Below, in pieces: positions 19,664 to 29,074 of a DNA stretch of 64,000 nt. The position numbers and the translations under genes are program-made. Where the stretch lies: positions 124,001-188,000 of the forward strand of contig JAFGCX010000020.1 of the NCBI GenBank assembly GCA_016932415.1, written 5' to 3'. The stretch comes from Candidatus Krumholzibacteriota bacterium. Its GTDB lineage: Bacteria > Krumholzibacteriota > Krumholzibacteriia > Krumholzibacteriales > Krumholzibacteriaceae. How positions within the stretch are numbered: position 1 is the first letter of the stretch; each line of letters begins with the position of its first letter. The notes beneath the pieces were generated by a model that saw only the letters and a list, made by a program, of their open reading frames with translations, was not told the DNA's origin and did no database searches.

Positions 19664-20349
19664 TCCGTACTGGTCTGATTTGAAAAGAACAGATAGACAA
19701 GTCCTGTCACGATCCCTGTCACGACGACCGGTTCAACGAGCTTGCTCCAGCGAAGTTCTTTTCTGGGCGGTCTGGTAAAATCGTATTGCGGATCCTCTAC
19801 GCGCTCAAGGAGTGAATATGAGATCACATCCTCATATTTTTTCTGTGTCTCGCCGACCCAGATGATATCTCCGGTCGACAGGTCTGTCAACTGGGTGAAG
19901 ACGCCTATCTCGGCAAGCCTGTCGACCTGCTTGGATCCGACCCAGTAACTGCGGTGAATGTCCGGGTATTTGAAATCCAGCCTTATCAACTGATAACTTA
20001 ACCTGTAATCAGCGGTCTTCTCCCCCTCTTTCGTCGTTACAAGATCTTCAGCCACTCTCATTCCAGCATTCGTCATCGTCTTGATCATGGCGTTCTTGAA
20101 AATGATGTCGATACTGCCGGCGCCCTTCTCTTTTGACAGGAAGATCAGTTTCTCTCCCGCGAGACCGGGCATGTTGGCTCTGAGTTCCGCTATAGCCTCG
20201 AGAGAGATCTTTTCTATGATCTCGTAATTAGTCGGTATTTTTTCACCCGCACCAGGCGAACCCGACACGGGAAAGGTGTTAAAGACCAGCACAAGACAGA
20301 TTATCGCCGGAATTCTCGACATAGCACCATTCTCTCTGAAAGAACTCAA
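19660..20349 (-). CDS. Secreted protein of unknown function (CsgG/LpoB-like features)
   Basis: 229 residues. The start is TTG at 20349 because GGAGG lies 7 bases upstream; it gives a signal peptide (IPAIICLVLVFNTFPVSGSP). No lipobox is evident. The middle (FKNAMIKTMTNAGMRV, DYRLSYQLIRLDF, VFTQLTDLSTGDIIWVGETQKKYED) resembles the alpha/beta domain found in CsgG, LpoB and similar periplasmic proteins, where the phrase D-x-x-TGxxIW is common. One TM lies near the C-terminus (VEPVVVTGIVTGLVYLFF, about 203-221), unusual for that group. First gene of the TPR-bamD-nadD-polA run and preceded by a good promoter. Confidence 0.75.
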   Translation of the reverse strand: MSSFRENGAMSRIPAIICLVLVFNTFPVSGSPGAGEKIPTNYEIIEKISLEAIAELRANMPGLAGEKLIFLSKEKGAGSIDIIFKNAMIKTMTNAGMRVAEDLVTTKEGEKTADYRLSYQLIRLDFKYPDIHRSYWVGSKQVDRLAEIGVFTQLTDLSTGDIIWVGETQKKYEDVISYSLLERVEDPQYDFTRPPRKELRWSKLVEPVVVTGIVTGLVYLFFSNQTSTE

Positions 20350-20428
20350 TCAACGACCTCCATGGGGGTAGATCAGCTATTATTACTTAATAACCGGCCG
20401 GCAGTCATTAACTCCCACCTTAACGTGA

Positions 20429-20459
20429 ATTATATTCAGTATTTGCAGACAAATGTCAA
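20429..20459 (-). promoter_or_regulatory. Probable sigma-70 promoter upstream of the 20349 gene
   Basis: Minus strand: a perfect TTGACA (20459-20454) and a perfect TATAAT (20434-20429) with a 19-base spacer, which is long but tolerated. The -35 overlaps the rimO stop codon. The leader to the TTG start is about 75 bases and contains the palindrome CCGGCCGG. Confidence 0.6.
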
Positions 20460-21835
20460 TCTAAATCTTCCCTGACCGTGGCGAAAAGATCGTATGCTTC
20501 TACTTCGGTTACATCGGCCAGAGAAAAACTGCCAGGTTCTGTCTTTCTGCCGGAGAGGTATATCACTCCATCGATCTCGTATGACTGGCCGTAGAAACGG
20601 CCTGTCCCCCACACTCCGGAAACGGGAGCATGGTCCGGCGCAACGAGATCATCGACAAGCACCTTCAACCTCTTACCATCCCTTTCCGCCAGCCTCTCGT
20701 AAGATATATCCATCTGAATGGAGATTACCTCATCGGCTCTCGACCTGGCTGTATCTTCAGAAATAGTCGATCCTAGACTCGCCGCGGGAGTGCCATTTTC
20801 AGCTGAATATGAAAAAACACCTACATGATCGAACCTGTATTTTTCAAGAAAATCGGTCAATTCCTGAAAATCCTCATCCGTTTCCCCGGGAAACCCCGTC
20901 ATGACTGTCGTCCTCAGTACCATCCCGGGGTCGATCGATCTGAGGGTCCCGATGATATCCTCAAGCTCCCTTCGCCCGTACCCGCGCTTCATCCTCCTGA
21001 GCACTCCGTCAGAGACATGCTGGATCGGGATATCGAGGTAGGGTATTATGATACCTGATTCCGAAAGACGGCATATCTCCTTCGCGTCGGTATGCGCCGG
21101 ATGCATATACATCAACCTTATCCAATCGAATGAACCTCGATCTGCTATATCTTCGAGAAGGTGGTACAGCGACTGCTTTTCTCCGGTCTCATGACCGTAA
21201 GCAGTCGTATCCTGCGCGATTATTACAAGTTCCTTGATTCCTGCCGCCGACAGGGCCTCGATCTCGAAAAGAATATCGCCTCGGCTCCTGCTTTCGAGTT
21301 CTCCCCTTATCGAAGGTATCTTGCAGTAGGCGCAGTGATTTGAACACCCTTCCGATATCTTGAGATATGCGATGTGAGAAGGAGTGAAGAGCCTCCTTCC
21401 CGCCTTCCCGATCAGTAGACGGTCCGGAGGAGATATCGACGGTATGACAGGGCAGCTGCGATCTGTCACGATATCGGCGAGGGATTCCATCTCTTTTACC
21501 GGCAGGAAGATATCGACTTCCGGTATAAGTCCGACGAGTTTTTCCCCTTCCCGGGTTACGAGACATCCGAGTACGGCCAGGATCTGGTCTTCCCTTCTGC
21601 CTGAAGAGACCCTGAGGATCTCGTTTACCGATTCTTCCTCCGCTATGGAAATGAAAGCGCAAGTCGTGATGACAAGAAGATCGGCCGACGCCGGATCGCC
21701 AGTTTCGCGCCAGCCTTTCTCTTCAAGCCTGGCCGCTGTCCGTTCAGCGTCGACAAGATTTTTTGGACACCCCAGATTGAAAAAATGATAGGTTCCGGGA
21801 GTGATCGAAAAGTCAGATTCCTTCATACTCTTCAC
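20456..21835 (-). CDS. rimO: Ribosomal protein S12 methylthiotransferase RimO
   Basis: Radical-SAM enzyme that adds a methylthio group to an aspartate of ribosomal protein S12. The UPF0004 domain at the N-terminus (HFFNLGCPKNLVDAERT) carries the three Cys of the auxiliary cluster (NLGC, ITTC, LGC). The radical SAM CxxxCxxC is CSNHCAYC (about residue 156). A C-terminal TRAM domain (about 385-455) follows. CPKN-x-VD near the start separates RimO from MiaB. Start is GTG 21835 or ATG 21826; either overlaps the ftsK stop. Confidence 0.93.
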   Translation of the reverse strand: MKSMKESDFSITPGTYHFFNLGCPKNLVDAERTAARLEEKGWRETGDPASADLLVITTCAFISIAEEESVNEILRVSSGRREDQILAVLGCLVTREGEKLVGLIPEVDIFLPVKEMESLADIVTDRSCPVIPSISPPDRLLIGKAGRRLFTPSHIAYLKISEGCSNHCAYCKIPSIRGELESRSRGDILFEIEALSAAGIKELVIIAQDTTAYGHETGEKQSLYHLLEDIADRGSFDWIRLMYMHPAHTDAKEICRLSESGIIIPYLDIPIQHVSDGVLRRMKRGYGRRELEDIIGTLRSIDPGMVLRTTVMTGFPGETDEDFQELTDFLEKYRFDHVGVFSYSAENGTPAASLGSTISEDTARSRADEVISIQMDISYERLAERDGKRLKVLVDDLVAPDHAPVSGVWGTGRFYGQSYEIDGVIYLSGRKTEPGSFSLADVTEVEAYDLFATVREDLD

Positions 21836-23990
21836 GGCTGATCAACACTTCCCTTGCCTTGCTTCCTTCGAACGGACCGACTACTCCCGATTGCTCGAGC
21901 ATATCGATCAACCTCGCCGCTCTCGCGTACCCGACCCGGAGCCGCCTCTGAACGAGAGAGATCGATCCCTGCTGGTGCATTATGACAAGTTCCCGCGCTT
22001 TTTCATAAAGATCGTCGTCGATATCGGCATCGGCGTCAGGTTCTGGCCCGGTCTCGGCTGAAAGGTCTATCTCTCCTCCCCCCTGGAACGACCTCCAGTA
22101 ATCGGCAACGTTCTCAGCCTCTTTCTCCGAGATGTAGGCGCCCTGGATCCTTACCGGGGCCGGGAGATTCTTGGGAAGATAAAGCATATCGCCGTTACCG
22201 AGAAGAGTCTCCGCTCCATTGACATCGAGGATCGTCCTGGAATCAGTCTTCGAGGTCACCTGGAAAGCGATCCTCGATGGAAAATTGGCCTTGATAAGAC
22301 CGGTTATCACATCTACCGATGGCCTCTGAGTGGCGAAGACGAGATGTATCCCGACGGCCCTCGCCATCTGGGCAAGCCTGGTGATCGGAGGATATATCTC
22401 GTTGCCGAGCGTGACCATGATATCGGCCAGTTCATCTATTATGCACACATAGTAAGGCAGCGTGGAAAGAGCCTCACCAGTCTCACTTTCGACCAGCTTT
22501 TCAGAAGTGACCTTCTGGTTGAATCCCTTGATATTCTTCACTCCGAACCTGGCCAGCAGCTTATAACGCCTGTCCATCTCTATTGTCAGGTAGTTCAGGA
22601 CCTTCAGGGATTGCTTCGCCTCGGTGATCACCGGATGAAGAAGATGGGGAATATCGTTGTAGGTGATCAGTTCAAGACGTTTTGGATCGATAAGTACGAA
22701 TCTGCATGTCGCCGGGGTATGGTTGAAGAGCAGGGAACAGATAATGGTATTTATACAGACGCTTTTCCCGCTCCCCGTAGCTCCGGCTATAAGAAGATGC
22801 GGCATATCCGATATATCGACGAAAACCGGTTCACCGGTGACGCTCTTACCGAGCGAGACCATCAGTCCATCCTCCGCGGGCGGAAAATGCTCCAGCAGTT
22901 CTTTCAGAACGACCATCTTGGGTTCGGGATTCGGCACTTCTATCCCTACCGCTCCCCTTCCGGGGATCGGAGCCTGGATCCTCAGCGCCCTGGCCGCCAG
23001 GGCGAGAGAGATATCATCGGCGCGGTTGGCAATCTGACTGACCTTCACTCCCGGCGCCGGCACGAATTCGAAGGTCGTCACGACCGGTCCGGGCAGGACC
23101 TTCTGTACCTTACCCTTCAGCCCGTAATCCTCGAGTTTCGCCTCGATCACCTCAGACCTCGCGATCAGATCCTCCTTGCTGTAGGTAATCGTCGATTCAT
23201 CATAGTCATCCAGGATCGACAGGTCGGGTAACGGCGCGTTATCTGCCGGCGTAGCGTCTGCTCCGGCGACGACAGGAGGTTTTTGCGCCGTATTGGGCCT
23301 CGGCAGAGGTCTTCTTTTTCTGGGAGCCGGAATATCGATCTCTACAGGCTCCTCATCGAGTTCATCATCGGAAGGCTCCGGTTTTTTCTTTTTCTCCCCC
23401 TTTGCCCGGATCGAACGTTTTTTTCCTGCCTGGGTCTTCCGTTCCCCGCGCGGTTGTTTTTTATTTTCCCTGCTGACTGAACGTGTAAGCGCGCCGAAAA
23501 TATCAAGCTCGACGATCCGCTCGATCATTCCATGGATTGAACCGAAAAGCAGCACGAGAAGAGTCAGCATAGTCGCTGAAACAAGGATTATCAGGGATCC
23601 TATCCTGCCGGAGATAAGCCGCAGGAAAGCATCGACTCTCTCCCCGGCAAACCCGCCACTGTCACTATCGCTGAAGGCGGAAAAAAGAGCGGCGACAAGA
23701 ACGGCAAGTATCCCGACACAGACGAGATGCTTCGCGTGTGCCGATATTTTTCTTCCCGACAGGAGGATCCATCCCCAGTAGAGAAAGAAAAGCGGCACGA
23801 TCCACGAGACGACAGGCCCGACCGCTATTCTGAGAAACCCCGCGATAAAAGCTCCAAATGGTCCACAGAGATTTCTCGCGCCGAGGAACGATCCCCAGTC
23901 GCGAAAATCGTACGAATAGAGCGCCACGCCGATAAACACCGAAGCACTCACCAGCAGAAGTCCTGTCGCTATCTTCTTTTTCACCGCCAT
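21813..23990 (-). CDS. ftsK: FtsK/SpoIIIE DNA translocase
   Basis: Membrane-anchored motor that pumps chromosome DNA through the closing septum. About four TM segments lie within residues 8-150. A charged K/R/P-rich linker (about 170-245) precedes the alpha-beta motor with LLIAGATGSGKSVCINT (Walker A), RFVLIDPKRLEL and YVCIIDELADIMVT (Walker B). The C-terminal gamma winged helix (about 655-720; SISLVQRRLRVGYARAARLIDMLEQSG) reads KOPS sequences. 725 residues with a short linker, nearer SpoIIIE than E. coli FtsK. Confidence 0.96.
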   Translation of the reverse strand: MAVKKKIATGLLLVSASVFIGVALYSYDFRDWGSFLGARNLCGPFGAFIAGFLRIAVGPVVSWIVPLFFLYWGWILLSGRKISAHAKHLVCVGILAVLVAALFSAFSDSDSGGFAGERVDAFLRLISGRIGSLIILVSATMLTLLVLLFGSIHGMIERIVELDIFGALTRSVSRENKKQPRGERKTQAGKKRSIRAKGEKKKKPEPSDDELDEEPVEIDIPAPRKRRPLPRPNTAQKPPVVAGADATPADNAPLPDLSILDDYDESTITYSKEDLIARSEVIEAKLEDYGLKGKVQKVLPGPVVTTFEFVPAPGVKVSQIANRADDISLALAARALRIQAPIPGRGAVGIEVPNPEPKMVVLKELLEHFPPAEDGLMVSLGKSVTGEPVFVDISDMPHLLIAGATGSGKSVCINTIICSLLFNHTPATCRFVLIDPKRLELITYNDIPHLLHPVITEAKQSLKVLNYLTIEMDRRYKLLARFGVKNIKGFNQKVTSEKLVESETGEALSTLPYYVCIIDELADIMVTLGNEIYPPITRLAQMARAVGIHLVFATQRPSVDVITGLIKANFPSRIAFQVTSKTDSRTILDVNGAETLLGNGDMLYLPKNLPAPVRIQGAYISEKEAENVADYWRSFQGGGEIDLSAETGPEPDADADIDDDLYEKARELVIMHQQGSISLVQRRLRVGYARAARLIDMLEQSGVVGPFEGSKAREVLISREEYEGI

Positions 23991-24116
23991 GCTTCAATCC
24001 TGTCAGTATTCACCTGGCGACCGATCATCGCCTTCATGCGGAACAACAGCCCAGCCTCGGAAATCAGGCCTCCCTTTTAGAGGAGCGGAAGACCCGTCTT
24101 CACGGTGAAACTTCCA

Positions 24117-25169
24117 TTACCTATTTCTTTTATCAATGATCTGCGAGAAGGTAAAGGAGTTTTTCCTGGCATCACCGTTTAATATGGCTGATATCACGGC
24201 AATTCCATCAGCCCCTGTTTCAAGGACCGAGCCCGCGTTTTCCGTTGTGATCCCCCCGATGGCTACGACCGGGATAGCGCTTTTTTCGCAGACTCGCGCG
24301 AGAAACCCAAGACCCAGCGGTTTGACGCCTTTCTTGGTACCGGTGGGGAAGACACCGCTGACCGCCACATAATCAAGGATCTCCCCGGGGGCGTGGCGAA
24401 GTTCTTTCATGGTGCGGATGCTAAGCCCCACTATGCTTCGCGGACCGAGCACTTCCCTCGCTTCTGCGGGACCCGCGTCATCCTGCCCGAGATGTACGCC
24501 GGCCGCGCCGGTCTCGGCGGCAAGATCGATCTCATCGTTGATAATGACCGGAATCTTCTTTCTCGAAGCGGCGGAAATTATTCTGATAATATCTATCCGC
24601 ATTTCGTCGCGCGAGATACCCTTCGCTCTGTACTGGATCATTCCGGCGCCTCCGGCGACCAGGTCATCAGCTGTCTTTTCCACTTCTGGCGCGCCGATTA
24701 CGGCCCTGTCGATAAAAGCGTACAAAAAAGGAGATGAAGGCATGACCGGCAACTCAATTTCACTGCCGAAAAAAGTCCTTTCTGCTGAATAGACCCTGAA
24801 TCGCAGATCCTTTACCTGTTGTGATATCTCCGGGGCGACAAGTTTTCCGAATTCCTCGATCACCCGCAGCCCCTCCTCAACCCTGAGAAAATTGGCGCGA
24901 GCGACTGAGGAAAAAGACCCTCTTGATTTTTCTGACACAGTCGAAAAAAGAGCGCCGACATCATCATCGCTTTTTCTAAAATCAACAAGCCTGTTTGAAA
25001 TAGATTCGGCAAGCCTTCTTATTGAATGCCGGAGTTCTTTTATCCCGGCCATGAAAGAGATATCTTCATCATCGAAACGCACTATCTCCTCGATGACCCT
25101 CAATCCCTCGCAGCATCTGTTTGCATTGGCGTCGATTATTCTGAATATCGTCTTTTTCCTGTTATCCAT
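24117..25169 (-). CDS. thiE: ThiD2-ThiE fusion: thiamine-phosphate synthase
   Basis: The C-terminal half (about 155-345) is ThiE, which joins HMP-pyrophosphate and thiazole phosphate: MIQYRAKGISR, GVHLGQDDAGPAEAR, VSGVFPTGTKKG and IPVVAIGGITTENA are the family motifs. The N-terminal ~135 residues (IIDANANRCCEGLRVIEEIVRF, repeated in part as NFLRVEEGLRVIEEFGKL) match the ThiD2 domain, proposed as an alternative HMP-P kinase and fused to ThiE in cyanobacteria and others. ATG at 25169 is chosen; an in-frame TTG at 25229 would overlap comB by 46 bases. The Shine-Dalgarno for the ATG is weak. Confidence 0.88.
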   Translation of the reverse strand: MDNRKKTIFRIIDANANRCCEGLRVIEEIVRFDDEDISFMAGIKELRHSIRRLAESISNRLVDFRKSDDDVGALFSTVSEKSRGSFSSVARANFLRVEEGLRVIEEFGKLVAPEISQQVKDLRFRVYSAERTFFGSEIELPVMPSSPFLYAFIDRAVIGAPEVEKTADDLVAGGAGMIQYRAKGISRDEMRIDIIRIISAASRKKIPVIINDEIDLAAETGAAGVHLGQDDAGPAEAREVLGPRSIVGLSIRTMKELRHAPGEILDYVAVSGVFPTGTKKGVKPLGLGFLARVCEKSAIPVVAIGGITTENAGSVLETGADGIAVISAILNGDARKNSFTFSQIIDKRNR

Positions 25170-25183
25170 CGACTGAGGCAGGA

Positions 25184-25897
25184 TTAAAGTACGATCTGTC
25201 CCTGTCTGAATTCCGGGACGATCCGACAACTGTCAAGCGTTGAACAATGTACAACATCCGATTCATATCCGAGATCGACAAGCTGCCTTCCCCTGTCAGT
25301 CCCGCGTATAAATTCCTCGGCATTTTCAGCATATTTTTCCGCGAGGAAAAGCGCGATCCTCGATGTGTCGCAGAGCCGGGCTCCCCGTTCCATGGCTCCG
25401 ATATTTTTCAGAAGTATTCCGGCGCAAAGGAGATCTTCGGCCGAAAGCCTTCCCGAATTACCAGCGCATATTATATTCAGTTCATCTTCGGGAGAGACAG
25501 TCCTGCTGACCGCGCCGATATTGTTCATCGAACATATTATGACACGCTCCGCTTTCGAGGCGGCTACGATCGCTCTTGTGCCGTTAGTCGTGGAAAGAAT
25601 GACAGTCTTACCTTCGATCTTCTCTGGAGTGAATTCGCCGGGAGAGTTAAAAAGATCAAAACCGTCGATGGGAAGGCCTTTCCATTCACCGGCAAGAAGC
25701 TTGGCACCCCTGTCCGCATGGCCGACAAGCCTCGATGCCGTCTCAATGCTCTCGACGGGTATGATCGTACCTGCTCTGTTCACCATCCCGGCGATGATCG
25801 TCGATGTCGCCCTCAGGACATCTATAACGACGGCTGTTGATCCATGTATCTTGTCATTATCTACGAGCATCCAGTATGGAAAGAGATTTATCTTCAT
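25184..25897 (-). CDS. comB: ComB-like 2-phosphosulfolactate phosphatase
   Basis: Family of Mg-dependent phosphatases that release sulfolactate from 2-phosphosulfolactate in methanogen coenzyme M synthesis. Motifs: STAVVIDVLRATSTII near the N-terminus, LLAGEWKGLPIDGFDLFNSP, VILSTTNGTRAI and ICAGNSGRLSAEDLLCAG. 237 residues from ATG at 25897; an upstream TTG is in frame but overlaps accC. ComA and ComC are not seen here, so the bacterial substrate is open. It is 14 bases upstream of thiE. Confidence 0.85.
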   Translation of the reverse strand: MKINLFPYWMLVDNDKIHGSTAVVIDVLRATSTIIAGMVNRAGTIIPVESIETASRLVGHADRGAKLLAGEWKGLPIDGFDLFNSPGEFTPEKIEGKTVILSTTNGTRAIVAASKAERVIICSMNNIGAVSRTVSPEDELNIICAGNSGRLSAEDLLCAGILLKNIGAMERGARLCDTSRIALFLAEKYAENAEEFIRGTDRGRQLVDLGYESDVVHCSTLDSCRIVPEFRQGQIVL

Positions 25898-25922
25898 TCG
25901 CGCGGTTTTCCGCCTTCCTCGT

Positions 25923-27263
25923 CTATTTGCCAATCCTGTCTATAAAAGATGTATCAAAATCACCATTTATAAAATCCCTGTTCCGCAGGATCCATAGATG
26001 AAACGGTATAGTCGTCGGTACACCTTCAATGACCAGTTCCTCAAGCGAACGGATCATCCTGTACCGTGCTTCCTTTCTGGTACGGCCCCAGGTTATCACC
26101 TTGGCGAGAAGGGAATCGTAGTATGGCGGCACTACATAACCGTCGAAAAGATGCGTGTCGACCCTCACTCCCGGACCGCCCGGAGGATGATAGAAAGTGA
26201 TCCTGCCGGGAACAGGCTTGAAATTATTGTCGGGATCCTCCGCGTTTATCCTGCATTCCATCGAGTGCCCTTTAAGTTCAACGGGATTGTCCATTATCTC
26301 GCTCGAACCAGTAGCCGCGAGGATTATCTGTTCCTTGATAAGATCGTAACTGCTGACCATCTCCGTGACGGGATGTTCTACCTGTACCCTCGTATTCATC
26401 TCGAGGAAATATATCTTCTTATCCGCTGTCACGAGGAATTCGATGGTACCGAGCGACCCGTACTTGATGTACCGCGCTCCCTTGACCGCGTATTTCCTTA
26501 TTTTCATCCTCATCTCGTCGTCGATCCCGGGAGACGGGGATTCCTCGATAAGTTTCTGGTGACGGCGCTGAATACTGCACTCACGTTCGCCAAGATCGAC
26601 AGCTTTTCCCTTTCCGTCACCAAAAATCTGGACTTCTATATGCCTGGGGTTCTCGAGGAATTTTTCTATATACAGTCCGCCGTCTCCAAAGGCTGCTTCC
26701 GCTTCCTTTCCGGCTGAATGGAAAAGTTCGACCAGCTCGCCGCGGTCCCTGGCTATGCGGATACCTCTTCCTCCACCACCAGCCACCGCCTTGATCATTA
26801 CCGGAAACCCTATTTTCTCAGCGATAGATATCGCCGCATCTTCATTTTCGACGATTCCATCGCTTCCCTCGATCACGGGAAGCCCCGCTTCGGCCATCAA
26901 TTTTCTCGCTGTGGCCTTGTCTCCCATCTCCTGCATTATCTCGGGAGAGGGACCTATCCAATCTATATTGCACGACATGCAGACTTCGGCAAAATGAGGG
27001 TTCTCCGACAGAAAACCGTACGCTGGATGGATTGCGTCGGCATGAGTGATCTCGGCCGCGGCGATTATCCTTGGGATATTGAGATAGCTGTCGACAGGTT
27101 TCGGCCCGCCGATACAGACATCTTCATCGGCGAGTTTTACGTGGAGAGAATCCGCATCAGCTTCTGAATGGACTGCTACAGCTCTTACGCCGAGTTCTCT
27201 GCAGGCGCGTATCACCCGCATCGCAATCTCGCCGCGTGCCGCGATAAGAATCTTTTTATACAT
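25923..27263 (-). CDS. accC: Biotin carboxylase subunit of acetyl-CoA carboxylase
   Basis: ATP-dependent carboxylation of biotin on AccB, the first step to malonyl-CoA. ATP-grasp protein of 446 residues: N-terminal [21 protein letters not shown], glycine loop [11 protein letters not shown], catalytic [14 protein letters not shown] and C-terminal [13 protein letters not shown](T)WG. Usual length. Separated from accB by the pilT-like gene, an uncommon arrangement. Confidence 0.97.
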   Translation of the reverse strand: MYKKILIAARGEIAMRVIRACRELGVRAVAVHSEADADSLHVKLADEDVCIGGPKPVDSYLNIPRIIAAAEITHADAIHPAYGFLSENPHFAEVCMSCNIDWIGPSPEIMQEMGDKATARKLMAEAGLPVIEGSDGIVENEDAAISIAEKIGFPVMIKAVAGGGGRGIRIARDRGELVELFHSAGKEAEAAFGDGGLYIEKFLENPRHIEVQIFGDGKGKAVDLGERECSIQRRHQKLIEESPSPGIDDEMRMKIRKYAVKGARYIKYGSLGTIEFLVTADKKIYFLEMNTRVQVEHPVTEMVSSYDLIKEQIILAATGSSEIMDNPVELKGHSMECRINAEDPDNNFKPVPGRITFYHPPGGPGVRVDTHLFDGYVVPPYYDSLLAKVITWGRTRKEARYRMIRSLEELVIEGVPTTIPFHLWILRNRDFINGDFDTSFIDRIGK

Positions 27264-27269
27264 AGACTT

Positions 27270-28409
27270 CTAGAAGTCGCCGCCAGTAGCTTTGCCTCCT
27301 GCTTCGGCTCCTTCGAAGCCGTCCCAGGATGTGTCACTGCTGGCCTGTATGCCCTTCAGACGCAGGCTGAACTCATGCGGATTGGTGCTGTTCTTCATCG
27401 CTTCTTCCATGCTGATATATCCTCCGGTAAGAAGCCTCATCAGCGACTGGTCGAAACTCTGCATCCCGTGGGAGGAGACCCCTTCCCGAATAGCCTGCTG
27501 TATCAGGGACGCCTTGTCAGGGTCAATAATATACTCCCTTATAGCGGAAGTTACAACCATTACTTCCACAGCCGGAGCACGTCCCGGACCGTCTTTCAAC
27601 GGGACAAGCCTCTGGGCTATTACAGCCTGAAGGGTCGAGGAAAGCATATATCTGATCTCCTGGTGCTGGTGAGGAGGGAAAAAGGAGATCACCCTGTTGA
27701 TAGTCTGCGTGGCGTCAATCGTATGAAGGGTGGAAAACACAAGATGGCCTGTATCGGCTGCCATCAGGGCGATTTCCATCGTCAGGGCATCCCTTATCTC
27801 GCCGACGAGGATCACGTCCGGATCCTGGCGGAGGATATGCCTGAGCGCTTCATGAAAAGATGTTGTGTCCGTGCCGATCTCACGCTGATTAATGATACTC
27901 TTGATATCATGGTGAAGAAACTCGATCGGGTCCTCGATCGTTATGACATTTTTATTGGTATTCTCGTTTATTTCCCGGATCATCGCTGCGAGCGTCGTCG
28001 ATTTACCGCTTCCGACCGTGCCGGTCACAAATATCAGCCCTCTCTGTTTCAAAGCCAGTTCCTTGAGGATCAGAGGGAGCTTGAGATCATCGAGAGACTT
28101 GATCTCGACAGGGACATGCCTGAAGACCATCGCGATCGAACCTCTCTGAACGTAGAAATTCGCTCTGAACCTCGCCAGCCCGGCTACTCCGAAAGCAAAA
28201 TCGACCTCTCTGGTTTTTTTAAACTTGTCTCTCTGCGCGGGGGTTAGTATCTGCTCGGCAATAGCTTCCATATCTTTTGGTCCCGGCCGGTCGAAATCCA
28301 GGTGGGTAAGCTTCCCGTCGATCCTTACGACAGGAGGCAATCCAGCCTTAATATGCAGATCGGAACCGTTTTTTGCGATCATCGCTTCAAGGATATTCTT
28401 AATTTTCAT
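27270..28409 (-). CDS. pilT: PilT-type twitching motility ATPase
   Basis: Hexameric ATPase of the type IV pilus retraction family. N-terminal PAS-like domain (KNGSDLHIKAGLPPVVRIDGKL), Walker A VTGTVGSGKSTTL, Asp box ITIEDPIEFLH, Walker B DPDVILVGEIRDALTMEIAL and His box TGHLVFSTLHT are all intact, so it should be active. The ATG at 28409 has GAGGGG 9 bases upstream, so the in-frame TTG at 28445 is not used. About 379 residues with a poorly conserved C-terminus ending in GFEGAEAGGKATGGDF. No pilus structural genes are in the window. Confidence 0.93.
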   Translation of the reverse strand: MKIKNILEAMIAKNGSDLHIKAGLPPVVRIDGKLTHLDFDRPGPKDMEAIAEQILTPAQRDKFKKTREVDFAFGVAGLARFRANFYVQRGSIAMVFRHVPVEIKSLDDLKLPLILKELALKQRGLIFVTGTVGSGKSTTLAAMIREINENTNKNVITIEDPIEFLHHDIKSIINQREIGTDTTSFHEALRHILRQDPDVILVGEIRDALTMEIALMAADTGHLVFSTLHTIDATQTINRVISFFPPHQHQEIRYMLSSTLQAVIAQRLVPLKDGPGRAPAVEVMVVTSAIREYIIDPDKASLIQQAIREGVSSHGMQSFDQSLMRLLTGGYISMEEAMKNSTNPHEFSLRLKGIQASSDTSWDGFEGAEAGGKATGGDF

Positions 28410-28539
28410 CAGTCGGTGCCCCTCGCGTAAATTGTTATCCTGCAACAGACAAATCGATACAATACAGGATTATTCGACAGAAGCCGGATATCTGCCCTTG
28501 TGCCGGATCAAATACTGTAATGAAGATCAATTGCAAGGA

Positions 28540-29073
28540 TCACGCCGGTTCGATAAGAAAAAGAGGTTGCCCGAACTCGACGGGCTGGGAATCCTTCACG
28601 AGGATCTTGCGGACAATCCCGTTCCTGTCCGATTCGATCTCATTCATCAGTTTCATGGCTTCGATTATACAGACGACCTGCCCAGCCTCAACGACCGAAC
28701 CGATCTCCACGAATGGCTCTTTCTCCGGTCCGGATGCCTGGTAAAAGGTGCCTACCATCGGTGATACGATCTGTTCGAAGCCATCACCCTTCTCATCGGA
28801 GGGTCCTGACGGAATATCAATATTTTCAGCAGCTTTTTCCACTTGAGGTTCAGCGGGAAGATCCTCTGTTCTGTTCTCCCCCGCTTCATCGGGGATTGGT
28901 TGCGGCTTGAATTCGATCCTCGCCGGCTCGATGATGCCCTCTTCCTCACCGCCGGTCAGGGAGGCGCGGTTCTTCACCAGTCTGATCGAAGTGAAGAACT
29001 TCCTGACCTCGATCTCGTCGAGACCCTCCGAGTTCATGATATCTATAAGTTTTGATATCCTGTCGAATATCAT
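28540..29073 (-). CDS. accB: Biotin carboxyl carrier protein of acetyl-CoA carboxylase
   Basis: Carries the biotin that AccC carboxylates. N-terminal helix region (IFDRISKLIDIMNSEGLDEIEV), an acidic flexible linker (about 40-100) and a C-terminal biotinyl domain with EAMKLMNEI; Lys141 is the biotin site. 177 residues. The ATG is one base after the efp stop (TAGAATG), implying coupling. The 130 bases from here to the pilT start hold no clear signal. Confidence 0.96.
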   Translation of the reverse strand: MIFDRISKLIDIMNSEGLDEIEVRKFFTSIRLVKNRASLTGGEEEGIIEPARIEFKPQPIPDEAGENRTEDLPAEPQVEKAAENIDIPSGPSDEKGDGFEQIVSPMVGTFYQASGPEKEPFVEIGSVVEAGQVVCIIEAMKLMNEIESDRNGIVRKILVKDSQPVEFGQPLFLIEPA

Positions 29074-29074
29074 T

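Noticed and set aside
22344-23231. 295-residue open frame opposite ftsK, and a similar 304-residue frame opposite polA (16011-16925)
   Set aside because: Low-complexity Arg/Asp/Leu composition typical of antisense frames; the opposite-strand genes are unambiguous.
24080-24116. Short palindrome GAAGAC-CC-GTCTTC after thiE as a terminator
   Set aside because: Two-base loop and no T-run; too weak to call.
25169-25229. Longer ThiE starting at TTG 25229
   Set aside because: It would overlap comB by 46 bases, lacks a Shine-Dalgarno and adds residues not seen before the conserved ThiD2 start.
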